This document shows, piece by piece, positions 25,589-33,908 of a DNA stretch of 64,000 nt (positions are counted from its first letter, which is position 1; each line of letters opens with the position of its first letter). The notes below the pieces were generated by a model. It did not search any database. It saw only the letters and a list, made by a program, of their open reading frames with translations, and had not been told where the DNA came from. Source of the DNA: Sandaracinaceae bacterium (lineage in GTDB: Bacteria; Myxococcota_A; Polyangia; Polyangiales; Sandaracinaceae). The translations under genes and the position numbers were made by a program. The DNA lies in contig JAHBWG010000046.1 in the NCBI GenBank assembly GCA_019637095.1, positions 1 through 64,000 on the forward strand, read 5' to 3'.

Positions 25589-25992
25589 CTCGCGCCGACT
25601 CGCGCAGGCCCAGCGTCCACGTGAGCATCGACGTCGCGAGCCTCGACGAGGGCGTGCGCTTCTACGGGCGCGTGCTCGGGCTCGTGGAGCGCGCGCGGCC
25701 GTTCCCGTCGATGGCGATCCTCGACGCGGGCAACGTCACCGTGTGCATGCACGAGAAGGCCGCGGGCACGCCGAGCTCGCCGGCGAGCGCGGAGGCGCGC
25801 CGCTACGAGCGACACTGGACCCCGGTGCACCTGGACTTCCACGTCGCGGACTTCGAGGAGGTGCTCGAGGACGTGCGCGCCGAGGGCGGCGCCGTGGAGA
25901 CCGAGCTCCGCACGAGCGGGCCCAAGCCCGTCGCGTTCTGCGCGGACCCCTTCGGCAACGGGTTCTGCGTGATCGGGGAGCCGGTGAGCTGA
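25585..25992 (+). CDS. VOC-family (glyoxalase/dioxygenase superfamily) protein
   Basis: 135 residues from ATG 25585 (ATGA overlap with the SRPBCC gene). Two beta-alpha-beta-beta-beta modules: VHVSIDVASLDEGVRFYGRVLGL at the N-terminus and HLDFHVADFEEVLEDVRAEGG, then KPVAFCADPFGNGFCVIGE. Candidate metal ligands are the histidine in VHVS/HLDF and the acid near the end. Probably acts on the same unknown ligand as the SRPBCC protein. Third gene of the ArsR operon. Confidence 0.82.
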   Translation: MTRADSRRPSVHVSIDVASLDEGVRFYGRVLGLVERARPFPSMAILDAGNVTVCMHEKAAGTPSSPASAEARRYERHWTPVHLDFHVADFEEVLEDVRAEGGAVETELRTSGPKPVAFCADPFGNGFCVIGEPVS

Positions 25993-26014
25993 GCGGCCGT
26001 GCTATGAGCGGCGC

Positions 26015-26944
26015 ATGACGAAGCCGCTCGAGGGCAAGGTCGCGGTCGTGGCGGGGGCGACGCGGGGCGCCGGGCGCGGGATCGCGACGGCGCTGGGGGA
26101 GGCCGGCGCGACCGTGTACTGCACCGGGCGCAGCGTGGCGGGGAGCCCGGCTATGTCGGGGCGCCCCGAGACGATCGAGGAGACGGCGGCCCTCGTGACC
26201 GCGCGCGGCGGCCGCGGGATCGCCGTGCAGGTGGACCACACGGTGCCCGAGCAGGTCGCGCGCTTGTTCGAGCGCGTCGGCGAGCTCGACATCCTCGTGA
26301 ACGACATCTGGGGCGGCGATGATCTCATCGAGTGGGGCAAGCGCCTGTGGGAGACGAAGCTCGACGACGGGCTGCTCCTCTTCGACCGCGCGATCAAGAC
26401 GCACGTCATCACCAGCCACCACGGGCTGCCTCGGCTGCGCCGCGGCGGCCTCGTGGTCGAGGTGACGGACGGCGACGGCTTCTACTATCGCGGCCACTTC
26501 TTCTACGACCTGGTGAAGACCACCGTCATCCGCATGGCCTTCGCGCTCTCGCAGGAGCTGAAGGACCGAGAGGTCGCGGCCGTCGCGGTCACGCCGGGCT
26601 TCCTGCGCTCCGAGTGGATGCTCGATCACTTCGGCGTCACCGAAGCGAGCTGGCGCGACGCGGTGGAGCGGGTCCCCGAGTTCATCGCCTCCGAGACGCC
26701 GCTGTTCGTGGGGCGCTGTGTGGCCGCGTTGGCCGCGGACCCGCGCGTCGCGGACAAGAACGGGCGCGTGTTCGCGTCGTGGGATCTCGCACAGGAGTAC
26801 GGCGTCGACGACGCGGACGGCAGCCGTCCCCACTTCGCGCGCTGGCTCGCCGAGCACATGCCCGACGTCGCCGCCGGCATGAAGAAGGCCGACGACGGCC
26901 TCTACGCCTACTGGGGCCCGCTGCCGTACCGCACGCCGGGCTGA
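26015..26944 (+). CDS. short-chain dehydrogenase/reductase (SDR)
   Basis: 309 residues. N-terminal nucleotide-binding motif VVAGATRGAGRGIATAL (about 10-26) and classical catalytic YDLVK. Longer than usual at the C-terminus, with a segment (LAQEYGVDDADGSRPHFARWL) typical of a subgroup often seen next to ArsR/SRPBCC genes. It begins 22 bp after the VOC gene, so it may belong to that operon. It converges on the SPT-like gene, 11 bp apart. Substrate unknown. Confidence 0.85.
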   Translation: MTKPLEGKVAVVAGATRGAGRGIATALGEAGATVYCTGRSVAGSPAMSGRPETIEETAALVTARGGRGIAVQVDHTVPEQVARLFERVGELDILVNDIWGGDDLIEWGKRLWETKLDDGLLLFDRAIKTHVITSHHGLPRLRRGGLVVEVTDGDGFYYRGHFFYDLVKTTVIRMAFALSQELKDREVAAVAVTPGFLRSEWMLDHFGVTEASWRDAVERVPEFIASETPLFVGRCVAALAADPRVADKNGRVFASWDLAQEYGVDDADGSRPHFARWLAEHMPDVAAGMKKADDGLYAYWGPLPYRTPG

Positions 26945-26955
26945 GCGCGCCGCGC

Positions 26956-28407
26956 TCATCCGACGGGGGCGCGGGCCTCGCGGCGTGGCGGCTCGGGCGG
27001 CGCGGGTGGGGCGTCGCTCCAGCCGTCGCCGATCGCCCTGCGGCGCACCGCGCGGCGCACGTCGCTCGCCGCGGCGCGGAGCGGCGGCAGCGCGAGCACC
27101 TCGGCTTGCTTCGCGAGGTGGCCGGGGCCGGCGTTCAGCGCGCCGTCGATCGCGTGGCGCGCCATCCACCACGCCTTCTTCCACGACGGGGCGCTCGTCC
27201 TCGCGCGCATCGGCAGCACGTCGAGGCGCTTGCCGACCTCGGCGAGGACCTCGAGCGCGTAGCCCATCTGCGCGCGCGTGTGCGCGGCGGTGACGTTGCA
27301 GCGCAGCCGCTCGGTGCCGGCGGGGACGCCGGGCGCGACGAAGGGCATCATCATGATCCCGCCGCCGTGGAACAGCGTGGCGCCCATCTCGAGGGTGCGG
27401 CGCTCGTCGCGGATCATGATCGGCGTGATGTGCGTCTCGCTCTCACCGAGGTCGAAGCCGAGCTCGAGCAGGCCCTCGCGGAAGAAGCGGGCGTTGTCGG
27501 CGAGGCGCGCGCGGCGCGCGGGCTCGCGCTCGATGACGTCGAGCGCGGCGAGGGCGGCGTCGACCTGCGCGACCGGGAGCGAGGCGGAGAAGAGGAACGC
27601 GCGCGCGCTGAGCTTGAGGAAGTCGACGAGCGGGGCGTCCGCGACGACGAAGCCGCCGACCCCGCCGAAGGACTTGGAGAAGGTGCCGACGAGGAGGTCG
27701 ACCTCGCCGAGCACGCCGAAGCGCTCGGCGACGCCGCGGCCGGTCGGGCCGAGCGTGCCCAGGCCGTGCGCGTCGTCGACCATGACGGCGGCGCCGTACT
27801 TCTTGGCGAGCGCGACCGTCTCGTCGAGGGTGCCGAAGTCGCCGTCGACGCTGTAGAGGCCCTCGACCACGACGAGCAACTTGTCGTGCTCGGCCGTCTC
27901 GAGGCACCGCTCGAGCGCGCGCATCGAGTCGTGCTTGAAGAAGCGCAGCTCGAGATCGGGGTGCTGGCCGCGGGCGAGTAAGACGCCGTCCATGATCGAG
28001 GCGTGCGCGAGCCGATCGACGATCACGGTGGTGTCGTCGCCGAGGAACGCGCCGAGCGTGCCGACGAGCGCCTGGTAGCCGGTGGTGAACACGGCGGCGC
28101 CGCCGTAGCCGAGCCAGCCCGCGAGCCGGCGCTCGAGCTCGTCGTGCCGGACGCTCGTCGCCTGCGGCCGCGCGCTCCCGAGGCCGGTGCCGTAGGTGAT
28201 CGTCGCCGCGATGGCGGCCTTGGCGAGCCGCGGGTCCGTCGAGAGGCCGAGGTAGTCGTTGGAGGTGAAGTTGACGTAGCTCGCCCCGTTCACCGCGACG
28301 CGGCTGCCGACGTTCTGCATCGGGCGGAAGAAGGGGAAGGCGTCGTGCGCCTTCACCTCGGCGACGCGCGAGAGGAGCTCCGTCGTGCGCTCGTGCAGCC
28401 AGCTCAT
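26956..28407 (-). CDS. serine palmitoyltransferase-like alpha-oxoamine synthase (PLP)
   Basis: 483 residues, ATG 28407 overlapping the SDR stop (ATGA). Fold type I PLP enzyme that condenses an amino acid with an acyl thioester. PLP lysine 245 lies in GTFSKSFGGVGG, the TFSKS form typical of serine palmitoyltransferase rather than BioF or Kbl. Other SPT-like signs are HASIMDG (His135), VVEGLYSVDGD, DDAHGLGTLG (Asp211/His214) and RLRCNVTAAHT. An 80-residue basic, Pro-rich C-terminal extension is unusual. It ends an operon with ACP, reductases, HMG-CoA synthase and hydratases, so it probably releases a carrier-bound acyl chain by decarboxylative condensation. The amino acid used cannot be told from sequence. 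Confidence 0.85.
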   Translation of the reverse strand: MSWLHERTTELLSRVAEVKAHDAFPFFRPMQNVGSRVAVNGASYVNFTSNDYLGLSTDPRLAKAAIAATITYGTGLGSARPQATSVRHDELERRLAGWLGYGGAAVFTTGYQALVGTLGAFLGDDTTVIVDRLAHASIMDGVLLARGQHPDLELRFFKHDSMRALERCLETAEHDKLLVVVEGLYSVDGDFGTLDETVALAKKYGAAVMVDDAHGLGTLGPTGRGVAERFGVLGEVDLLVGTFSKSFGGVGGFVVADAPLVDFLKLSARAFLFSASLPVAQVDAALAALDVIEREPARRARLADNARFFREGLLELGFDLGESETHITPIMIRDERRTLEMGATLFHGGGIMMMPFVAPGVPAGTERLRCNVTAAHTRAQMGYALEVLAEVGKRLDVLPMRARTSAPSWKKAWWMARHAIDGALNAGPGHLAKQAEVLALPPLRAAASDVRRAVRRRAIGDGWSDAPPAPPEPPRREARAPVG

Positions 28408-29210
28408 CGCGAGAGCCCCAGCGCGTCGCGCTCGTGCCAGAGGCGCATGAGGTCGTCGAAGAAGGTCGTGCCCTTGTCCACCGTGATCACCTGCCCGCTC
28501 ACCGCGTCCATCGATCCGTTCGCGAGCGCGAACGCGACCTTGGCGACGTCGTCCGGCACGAGGAAGTGCTCCTCGCGAGAGAGCCGCATCGCGAAGTCGT
28601 AGAAGTCCTTGCCGAACGTCGACTCGAACGCCTCGGTGCGGATCGAGCGCGATCGGATGACGTTCACGCGGCAGTCCCGGTCGAAGAGCCGGTAGCTCAT
28701 GTACCGGCAGAGCGTCTCCATCACCGACTTGGACGCCGCGACGAAGTCGTAGCCCACCGAGAAGTGGTCCGGCCCGGTCGAGGACATGCCGATCACGTAC
28801 CGGGGGTAGCGCCCGAACACCGCGCGGATCTTGCGCGTGTACGCGACCATGGGCCACGCGCTCACGCCGATGCTCTTCATGAGCCCGCGGCGGTCGTAGT
28901 CCTCGAAGGAGTGCGTCACGAGCGCGCCGGACACGTTCGAGACGAAGACCTCGACCGCGTCGTGCCGCGCGCGCATCTCTTCGAGCAGCGCGTCGGTGTC
29001 GTCGTCGCGGCTCGCGTCCGCCTGCACGATGAGCGGCGGCGGCGCGCCGCGCGCGGCGAACGCGGCGCGCACCTCGTCCTCGTCGGCGGTGCCGAAGCGG
29101 TAGGTGAGCGTGCACGCCGCGCCAGCCTCCGCGAACCGCAGCGCGGTCGCGAGCCCGATGCCGGCGGTCCCCCCGGTGACGAGGACCGCCTTGCCGCAGA
29201 GATCGTTCAC
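28404..29210 (-). CDS. FabL-like SDR, probable enoyl-ACP reductase (copy 1)
   Basis: 268 residues from GTG 29210 (GTGA overlap with the ACP gene). Rossmann motif VLVTGGTAGIG. The active site reads SSTGPDHFSVGYDFVAASK: the tyrosine is seven residues before the lysine (Y-x6-K), the spacing of FabI/FabL enoyl-ACP reductases, not the Y-x3-K of FabG. Shares about half its residues with the SDR at 29488-30291, and the two flank the ACP gene. Expected role: reduce a 2-enoyl intermediate on the carrier, cytosolic, NAD(P)H-dependent. Confidence 0.75.
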   Translation of the reverse strand: MNDLCGKAVLVTGGTAGIGLATALRFAEAGAACTLTYRFGTADEDEVRAAFAARGAPPPLIVQADASRDDDTDALLEEMRARHDAVEVFVSNVSGALVTHSFEDYDRRGLMKSIGVSAWPMVAYTRKIRAVFGRYPRYVIGMSSTGPDHFSVGYDFVAASKSVMETLCRYMSYRLFDRDCRVNVIRSRSIRTEAFESTFGKDFYDFAMRLSREEHFLVPDDVAKVAFALANGSMDAVSGQVITVDKGTTFFDDLMRLWHERDALGLSR

Positions 29211-29464
29211 GACGCCAGCTTCGCCGCCGCGACCTCGTGGAGCAGGTCGACCAGCTCGTCGACGTTCGTGAGCTTGGCGAGCTCCGAGCGCGGGATCTTC
29301 ACCTTGAGCTCGCGCATGGAGCTCGAGACGACCTCGACGATGTCGAGGCTGTTCGCGCCGAGGTCCTTCATCGACAGCGACGTGTCGACGGTGGCCGGGT
29401 CGAGGCCCTCGACGGAGTCGCCGAGGTGCTTGAGGACGACGTTCTTGATGTGTGCCTTGTCCAT
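29207..29464 (-). CDS. acyl carrier protein
   Basis: 85 residues from ATG 29464 with a strong AGGAG site seven bases upstream. Four-helix ACP pattern with phosphopantetheine serine 39 in LGANSLDIVEVV. Acidic helix II for partner docking; the C-terminal end is more basic than housekeeping AcpP. Placed between two FabL-like reductases and ahead of the SPT-like gene, as ACPs are in some bacterial sphingolipid loci and in beta-branching cassettes. No phosphopantetheinyl transferase is seen in the window. Confidence 0.93.
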   Translation of the reverse strand: MDKAHIKNVVLKHLGDSVEGLDPATVDTSLSMKDLGANSLDIVEVVSSSMRELKVKIPRSELAKLTNVDELVDLLHEVAAAKLAS

Positions 29465-29487
29465 GGTGGTTCTCCTTCGGTGTCTTC

Positions 29488-30291
29488 TCAGAGATCGAGC
29501 GAGCTCCGCTCCTCGTAGAGGCGCATGAGCGTGTCGAAGAAGGTCGTCCCCTTGTCGACCATGAGGACCTGGCCGCTCACCGCGTCCATGGTCCCGCTGC
29601 AGAGCCCGTAGATCGCCTCGGCGACCTCGTCGCACTCGATGAACTGGCGCTTCATGTTGAAGCGCTCCGCGAACTGTTCGAACTCCTGGCCGAACGTCGC
29701 GCGCAGCGACTCGGTGCGGACCAGGCGCGAGCGCACCACGTTGACGCGGACGTCCTCGTCGAAGAGCCGGTAGCTCATGTACCGGCAGAGCGTCTCCATC
29801 ACCGACTTGGAGGCGGCGACGAAGTCGTAGTTCTCGTAGAAGTGATCCGGTCCGCCGCTCGAGAGCCCGATGACGTAGCGCGGGTAGCGGCCGAACGCCT
29901 CGCGGATCTTGCGCGTGTACGCGACCATCGGCCACGTGCTGAGCTCGATGCTCTTCTCGAGCCCGCGCAGGTCGTAGTCGTCGAGGCCCTTGACCACGAG
30001 CGCCATCGACACGTTCGAGATGAACGCCTCGATGTGGTCGTGCGAGCGGCGGATCTCCGCGAGCAGCGCGTCCGTGTCGGGCTCGTGGCCGACGTCGGCG
30101 GTGACGATCGAGGGCTCGTGCGCGCCGACCGCGCGGAAGCGCGCGCGCACCTCGTCCTCGTCGGCGCTCCCCCAGCGGTGCGTGAGGATCACGCGGGCCC
30201 CGCGCTTGCCGAAGGAGAGCCCGGTGGCGAGGCCGATCCCCATCGTCCCCCCGGTGATCAGGACCGCCTTGTCCTCGTAGTCACGGCGCAT
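29488..30291 (-). CDS. FabL-like SDR, probable enoyl-ACP reductase (copy 2)
   Basis: 267 residues, ATG 30291, overlapping the hydratase gene by 11 bp. VLITGGTMGIG cofactor motif and SSGGPDHFYENYDFVAASK with Y-x6-K spacing as in copy 1. The stretch SVMETLCRYMSYRLFD is identical in both copies, so they come from a duplication. Two differently tuned reductases could act on unbranched and beta-branched enoyl chains respectively; this is inference. Confidence 0.75.
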   Translation of the reverse strand: MRRDYEDKAVLITGGTMGIGLATGLSFGKRGARVILTHRWGSADEDEVRARFRAVGAHEPSIVTADVGHEPDTDALLAEIRRSHDHIEAFISNVSMALVVKGLDDYDLRGLEKSIELSTWPMVAYTRKIREAFGRYPRYVIGLSSGGPDHFYENYDFVAASKSVMETLCRYMSYRLFDEDVRVNVVRSRLVRTESLRATFGQEFEQFAERFNMKRQFIECDEVAEAIYGLCSGTMDAVSGQVLMVDKGTTFFDTLMRLYEERSSLDL

Positions 30292-31030
30292 GCAACTCTT
30301 CTCCGATGCGCTCCCTCACCTCGCTCAAGCCGAAGCTGACGCGGTGCATGAGCGACTCGATGGTGTGGGTGAGCTCGAACGCCTGGCGCCGCGGCAGCGT
30401 GAGCGTGCGGCGCAGGATCTCCAGCGAGGGGCGGGGCTTGTCCGCGATGCGCGCCGCGACGTCGAGCGCGTGCGGCAGCACGTCGGGGCGGTCGAGCACG
30501 GCGTTGAACACGCCTCGCGCCTCGAGCCAGCGCCCCCGCTTGGGCTCGCCGGTCAGCAGCATCTCGTGCGCGATCGCGGGCGGCGCGACGTGCTCGAGCA
30601 GCTTCGTCATCCCCATGCCGGGGGTGAAGCCCATGTTCATGAACGAGCAGCCGTAGCGGCTCTGCCGCGCGGCGAACACGACGTCGGCACAGAGCCCGAG
30701 CGCGAGGCCGCCGCCGATCGCGTGGCCGGTCATCGCGGCGACGACGGGCACCGGCACGTCGAGCACGCGCTTCGGCAGGACGATCTCCGCGGGCGCGATC
30801 GAGCCGTCGACGAGCGCCGACAGCATCGTGAGGTCGGCGCCGCTCGAGAAGACGTCCTCCGTGCCGGCGAGGACGACCACCTTGAGGCGCGGCCAGGCCT
30901 CGACCTCGTCGAGGGCGCGGACGAGCGCGCGCACGAAGGCCGGCGTCATCGCGTTGTGCCCCGCCTCGTCCGCCATGGTCACGACGGCGACGCCGTCGTC
31001 CCGGCGCTCGATCGCGATCAGCTCGCCCAC
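30281..31030 (-). CDS. enoyl-CoA hydratase/isomerase family protein, PksI/ECH2-like candidate
   Basis: 249 residues from GTG 31030 (13 bp overlap with the upstream hydratase gene). Crotonase fold with oxyanion-hole elements FSSGADLTML and GHAIGGGLALGLCADVVFAA. Downstream CSFMNMGFTPGMGMTKLLEH matches the decarboxylating ECH2 type of beta-branching cassettes (PksI, CurF-ECH2) more than housekeeping hydratases, as far as memory allows. With the second hydratase and the HMG-CoA synthase homologue it would dehydrate and decarboxylate the branch. Catalytic assignment to step one or two is not certain. Confidence 0.8.
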   Translation of the reverse strand: MGELIAIERRDDGVAVVTMADEAGHNAMTPAFVRALVRALDEVEAWPRLKVVVLAGTEDVFSSGADLTMLSALVDGSIAPAEIVLPKRVLDVPVPVVAAMTGHAIGGGLALGLCADVVFAARQSRYGCSFMNMGFTPGMGMTKLLEHVAPPAIAHEMLLTGEPKRGRWLEARGVFNAVLDRPDVLPHALDVAARIADKPRPSLEILRRTLTLPRRQAFELTHTIESLMHRVSFGLSEVRERIGEELHAP

Positions 31031-31749
31031 GGCGCCGCCCCCTCCTCGATGAAGCGCGCGACGCGCTCGCGCACGTCGGCGTCGGCGAACGCGGCCAGCG
31101 CGACGTCGCGCGCGGCGTCGAGCGCCTCGTCGAAGCCCCGCGCCTCGACGGCGGCGCACAGCGCGCGCAGCCGCGTCGCGGTGCCCGGCTCGGCGCGTGA
31201 GAGCTCGCGCGCGGCGCGGCGCGAGAGCCACTCGAGCCGCTCGGGCGCCGCCACCTCGTCGAACAGGCCCGCCTCGCGCGCCCACGCCGCGCTCTGGGTG
31301 CTGCACCGCGTCGCGAGCAGGCGCGCGCGCTGGCGGCTCGTGCGGCCGAGCAAGACCGGCATCACCATCGCCGGCACGATCCCGAAGAGCGCCTCCGGCA
31401 GGCCGACGCGCGCGCGCTCGCTCGCGAGGACGAGGTCGCACGCCGCCGCGAGGCCGAGGCCACCGCCGAGCGCGTCTCCGTCGACGAGCGCGATCGTCGG
31501 TCGCGGCGCGTGCACGAGCGCGCGCAGACAACGCGCGAAGCCGCGCACCGCGGGCTCGACGCCGCCCTCGCGCGCGAGCGAGGCGAGGTCCATGCCCTCG
31601 CAGAAGACGCCTCGCCCGGCGCCCTCGAGCACGAACACCGTCGCGCTCGACGCGGCGCCGGTGGCCAGCGCGCGCTCGAGCTCGGCGATCGCGGCCGGCG
31701 AGAGGCGCGCCGGGATCGAGATGCGATGGACGCCCACGCCTAGCTCCAC
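31018..31749 (-). CDS. enoyl-CoA hydratase/isomerase family protein, PksH/ECH1-like candidate
   Basis: 243 residues. GTG 31749 overlaps the synthase stop by 10 bp and keeps the first strand (VELGVGVHRISIP); GTG 31737 is an alternative. Crotonase fold with FCEGMDLASL and GDALGGGLGLAAACDLVLAS. It is short and diverged from the neighbouring paralogue. In HMG-synthase cassettes ECH1 dehydrates the HMG-like adduct to a glutaconyl intermediate. Position between synthase and ECH2-like gene fits that order. Confidence 0.8.
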   Translation of the reverse strand: MELGVGVHRISIPARLSPAAIAELERALATGAASSATVFVLEGAGRGVFCEGMDLASLAREGGVEPAVRGFARCLRALVHAPRPTIALVDGDALGGGLGLAAACDLVLASERARVGLPEALFGIVPAMVMPVLLGRTSRQRARLLATRCSTQSAAWAREAGLFDEVAAPERLEWLSRRAARELSRAEPGTATRLRALCAAVEARGFDEALDAARDVALAAFADADVRERVARFIEEGAAPWAS

Positions 31750-32963
31750 TCGTAGCGCCGGAAGTGATCTTCGCAGCCGACGAAGACGAGCCGGCGCCGG
31801 CCGCGGTAGCGCTCGTCGTACCAGCCGTCGAGGCCGTCGCGGCTGACGCGGTAGTCGCCGTCGTCGATGTAGGCCTGGTGCTCGCGCTCGCACTCCTCGT
31901 ACTGGCGCACGGTGATGCGCTTGCGCGCGTCGAGGACGCCGCCGGTGTCGGCCTCGCGCGCGGCGGCGCGCGCGTCGTGGCCGACGCGCCCGCTGTAGAA
32001 CTCGGCGCAGGACCCGGAGCCGTACGAGAAGACGCCGACGCGGTCACCGGCGCGCAGCTCCGGTGCGTGATCGATGAGCGAGAGCAGCGCGATGAACGTG
32101 CTCGAGCCGTAGCAGCCGCCCATGCGCGCCGGGTAGCGCAGGCTCGGCGAGGTCTTGACCTCCCAGCGCGCGCGGGCCTCGGCCTTCGACACGTCACCGA
32201 ACACGCGCAGCGCCGCGCGATGGGCGTTGAGCGTGATGCCGCCGAAGGGGATGTGGTAGATGTTCCTCGCGAAGTAGCGGTCGTAGTCGATCGGCTCGGG
32301 CAGCCGCGCGCAGTAGTCCTCGAGCGCGCCGGTGAGCGACTCCATGTAGGAGAGCAGGCTCGTCTCGGAGTTGCCGGTCTCGACGCGCGAGGTCGGCCGC
32401 GTGAGGTCGTCGACCTCGTGGGAGAAGAGGCCGTAGCGCTCGAGCTCGAGCTCGAAGATCCGCGGCTGTCTCGAGACGAGCACCGCGGTCGCGTTGGCGC
32501 CCATCACGAGCTCGTAGGGCTTTCCGAAGTGCATCCGGCTGCGATCGGTGTTGATCACCAGCGCCTTCTTGCCGGTCGCGCGCGCCCACTCCGCCGCGAG
32601 CTTGAGGCCCGCGGTGCCTGCGTAGCAGGCGTGCTTGAGCTCGAGGTTGCGGCAGCGCGGCGACAGGCCGAGGTAGCGGTGCGCCCACGCGCTGATCGGC
32701 TTCTCGCTGTCGACGCCGCTCTCCGTCGACACGAGCAAGAGCTCGATCGAGCGCCGGTCCTCGTCCGTCAGCATCGGCACGGCCGCGTTGACGGCCATCG
32801 TCACCGGGTCCTCCCACGGCGCGCAGACCCCGCGCTCCGAGATCATCATCACGTCGCGCAGCTCGTCGACGGAGCCCCCGCGCGCCTCGCACAGCGCGCG
32901 CATGTCGAGCGCGAGCGTCGTCGGCTCGACGCGGATCTTCTCGATCCCGACCGGGGCGCTCAC
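31740..32963 (-). CDS. HMG-CoA synthase homologue of the beta-branching type
   Basis: 407 residues from GTG 32963 (GTGA overlap with fabG-like gene). All thiolase-fold catalytic elements of HMG synthases are present: Glu51 in WEDPVTMAVNAA, Cys113 in LKHACYAGTAGL, His237 in NIYHIPFGG and the GSGSCAEFYSG glycine loop. Adjacent ACP and two crotonase-fold genes make the polyketide beta-branching role (adding an acetyl-derived carbon to a beta-keto group) more likely than mevalonate or isovaleryl-CoA supply, though the latter is known in myxobacteria and cannot be excluded. Confidence 0.88.
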   Translation of the reverse strand: MSAPVGIEKIRVEPTTLALDMRALCEARGGSVDELRDVMMISERGVCAPWEDPVTMAVNAAVPMLTDEDRRSIELLLVSTESGVDSEKPISAWAHRYLGLSPRCRNLELKHACYAGTAGLKLAAEWARATGKKALVINTDRSRMHFGKPYELVMGANATAVLVSRQPRIFELELERYGLFSHEVDDLTRPTSRVETGNSETSLLSYMESLTGALEDYCARLPEPIDYDRYFARNIYHIPFGGITLNAHRAALRVFGDVSKAEARARWEVKTSPSLRYPARMGGCYGSSTFIALLSLIDHAPELRAGDRVGVFSYGSGSCAEFYSGRVGHDARAAAREADTGGVLDARKRITVRQYEECEREHQAYIDDGDYRVSRDGLDGWYDERYRGRRRLVFVGCEDHFRRYEWS

Positions 32964-33700
32964 GGCGCCCACTCCAGCCCGCCGGTGATGTCGATCGCGT
33001 GGCCGTTGATGAAGCCCGCGCCGTCCGACGCGAGGAACAGCACGACCTTCGAGACCTCCGAGAGCTCCCCGAGCCGCTCGAGCGGGCAGTACTCGAGCCA
33101 GAACTTGCGGTTGTCCTCGCTCATCCGCTCGACGGTCATGTCCGTCTCGATGAAGCCGGGGACGATCGTGTTCGTGGTGATGCCGCGCTTGCCGTACTCC
33201 TTCGCGAGCGTGCGGCCGAGCCCGACGAGCCCCGCCTTGCTCGCGGCGTACGCGGCCTGGCCGCTCACGCCGCCGCGGCCCATCGACGAGACGAGCACGA
33301 TGCGCCCGAAGCGGTTCGCGATCAGCGTCGGCAGGAACTGCCGCACCACGTAGAACGCGCCCGTGAGGTTCGTGTCGAGGACCTCGCGCCAGTCCTCGTC
33401 GGACATGTTCACGGCGAGCGCGTTGATCGCGATGCCCGCGTTGGGCACGACGACGTGCACGTCGCCGAGATCGTCGAGCACGCGGTCCGCGACGGACTCG
33501 ACCGCCGACGAGTCGCGCACGTCGAGCGCGTACGCGAGGCAGCGCCGCCCCGGCGCGAGGTCCTTCGCGCGCGCGAGCACGCGCTCGGCCGCCGCGCGGT
33601 TCTCGCGGTACGTGAACGCGACGTCGTGCCCCTCGCGCAGGGCGTCGAGGACGATCGCCTCGCCGATCCCGCGCGAGCCGCCGGTGACGAAGAAGATCAC
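32960..33700 (-). CDS. FabG-like 3-oxoacyl-ACP reductase
   Basis: 246 residues from GTG 33700, with GGGAGG five bases upstream. TGGSRGIG cofactor motif, NAG (PNAGIAINALAV), catalytic Ser and YAASK (Y-x3-K), and PGFIETDMT: a classical FabG. It is the first gene of the eight-gene operon running to the SPT-like gene. A TTGAC-N4-ATCAA palindrome lies 116 bp upstream of its start. Confidence 0.9.
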   Translation of the reverse strand: MIFFVTGGSRGIGEAIVLDALREGHDVAFTYRENRAAAERVLARAKDLAPGRRCLAYALDVRDSSAVESVADRVLDDLGDVHVVVPNAGIAINALAVNMSDEDWREVLDTNLTGAFYVVRQFLPTLIANRFGRIVLVSSMGRGGVSGQAAYAASKAGLVGLGRTLAKEYGKRGITTNTIVPGFIETDMTVERMSEDNRKFWLEYCPLERLGELSEVSKVVLFLASDGAGFINGHAIDITGGLEWAP

Positions 33701-33815
33701 GCCGCCTCCCTGGGGTCACGCGGCGACGTCTCGACCTGGATCGAGGGGCTGAGGCCCGGGGACATGGGGGCTCGCTGCATCGCGCCCGGTGTGTCTCGCG
33801 CGAGCCCCGGATCCG

Positions 33816-33829
33816 TTGACGCCCATCAA
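33816..33829. promoter_or_regulatory. TTGAC-N4-ATCAA palindrome upstream of the fabG-HMGS operon
   Basis: TTGACGCCCATCAA, one base from perfect dyad symmetry, in the 208-bp gap before the fabG-like gene. It is nearly identical to the sites at 39374 and 39461 and shares the flank TCGxACC with the former. Candidate operator of a TetR-type or similar dimeric regulator. Confidence 0.5.
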
Positions 33830-33908
33830 TCGAACCGAGGCCGACGGAACGCGGCGCGCGCAGGAGCGAGCGCGAGCCGGCCGCGCCACTCGCCGCCGGC
33901 GCCCCGGA

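Noticed and set aside
26956..28407. BioF (8-amino-7-oxononanoate synthase)
   Set aside because: No biotin genes are near; the PLP motif is TFSKS and other segments are SPT-like.
31740..32963. HMG-CoA synthase as part of a mevalonate or isovaleryl-CoA pathway
   Set aside because: No HMG-CoA reductase, lyase or AibAB-like genes nearby; ACP and paired crotonase genes fit beta-branching better, although this is not excluded.
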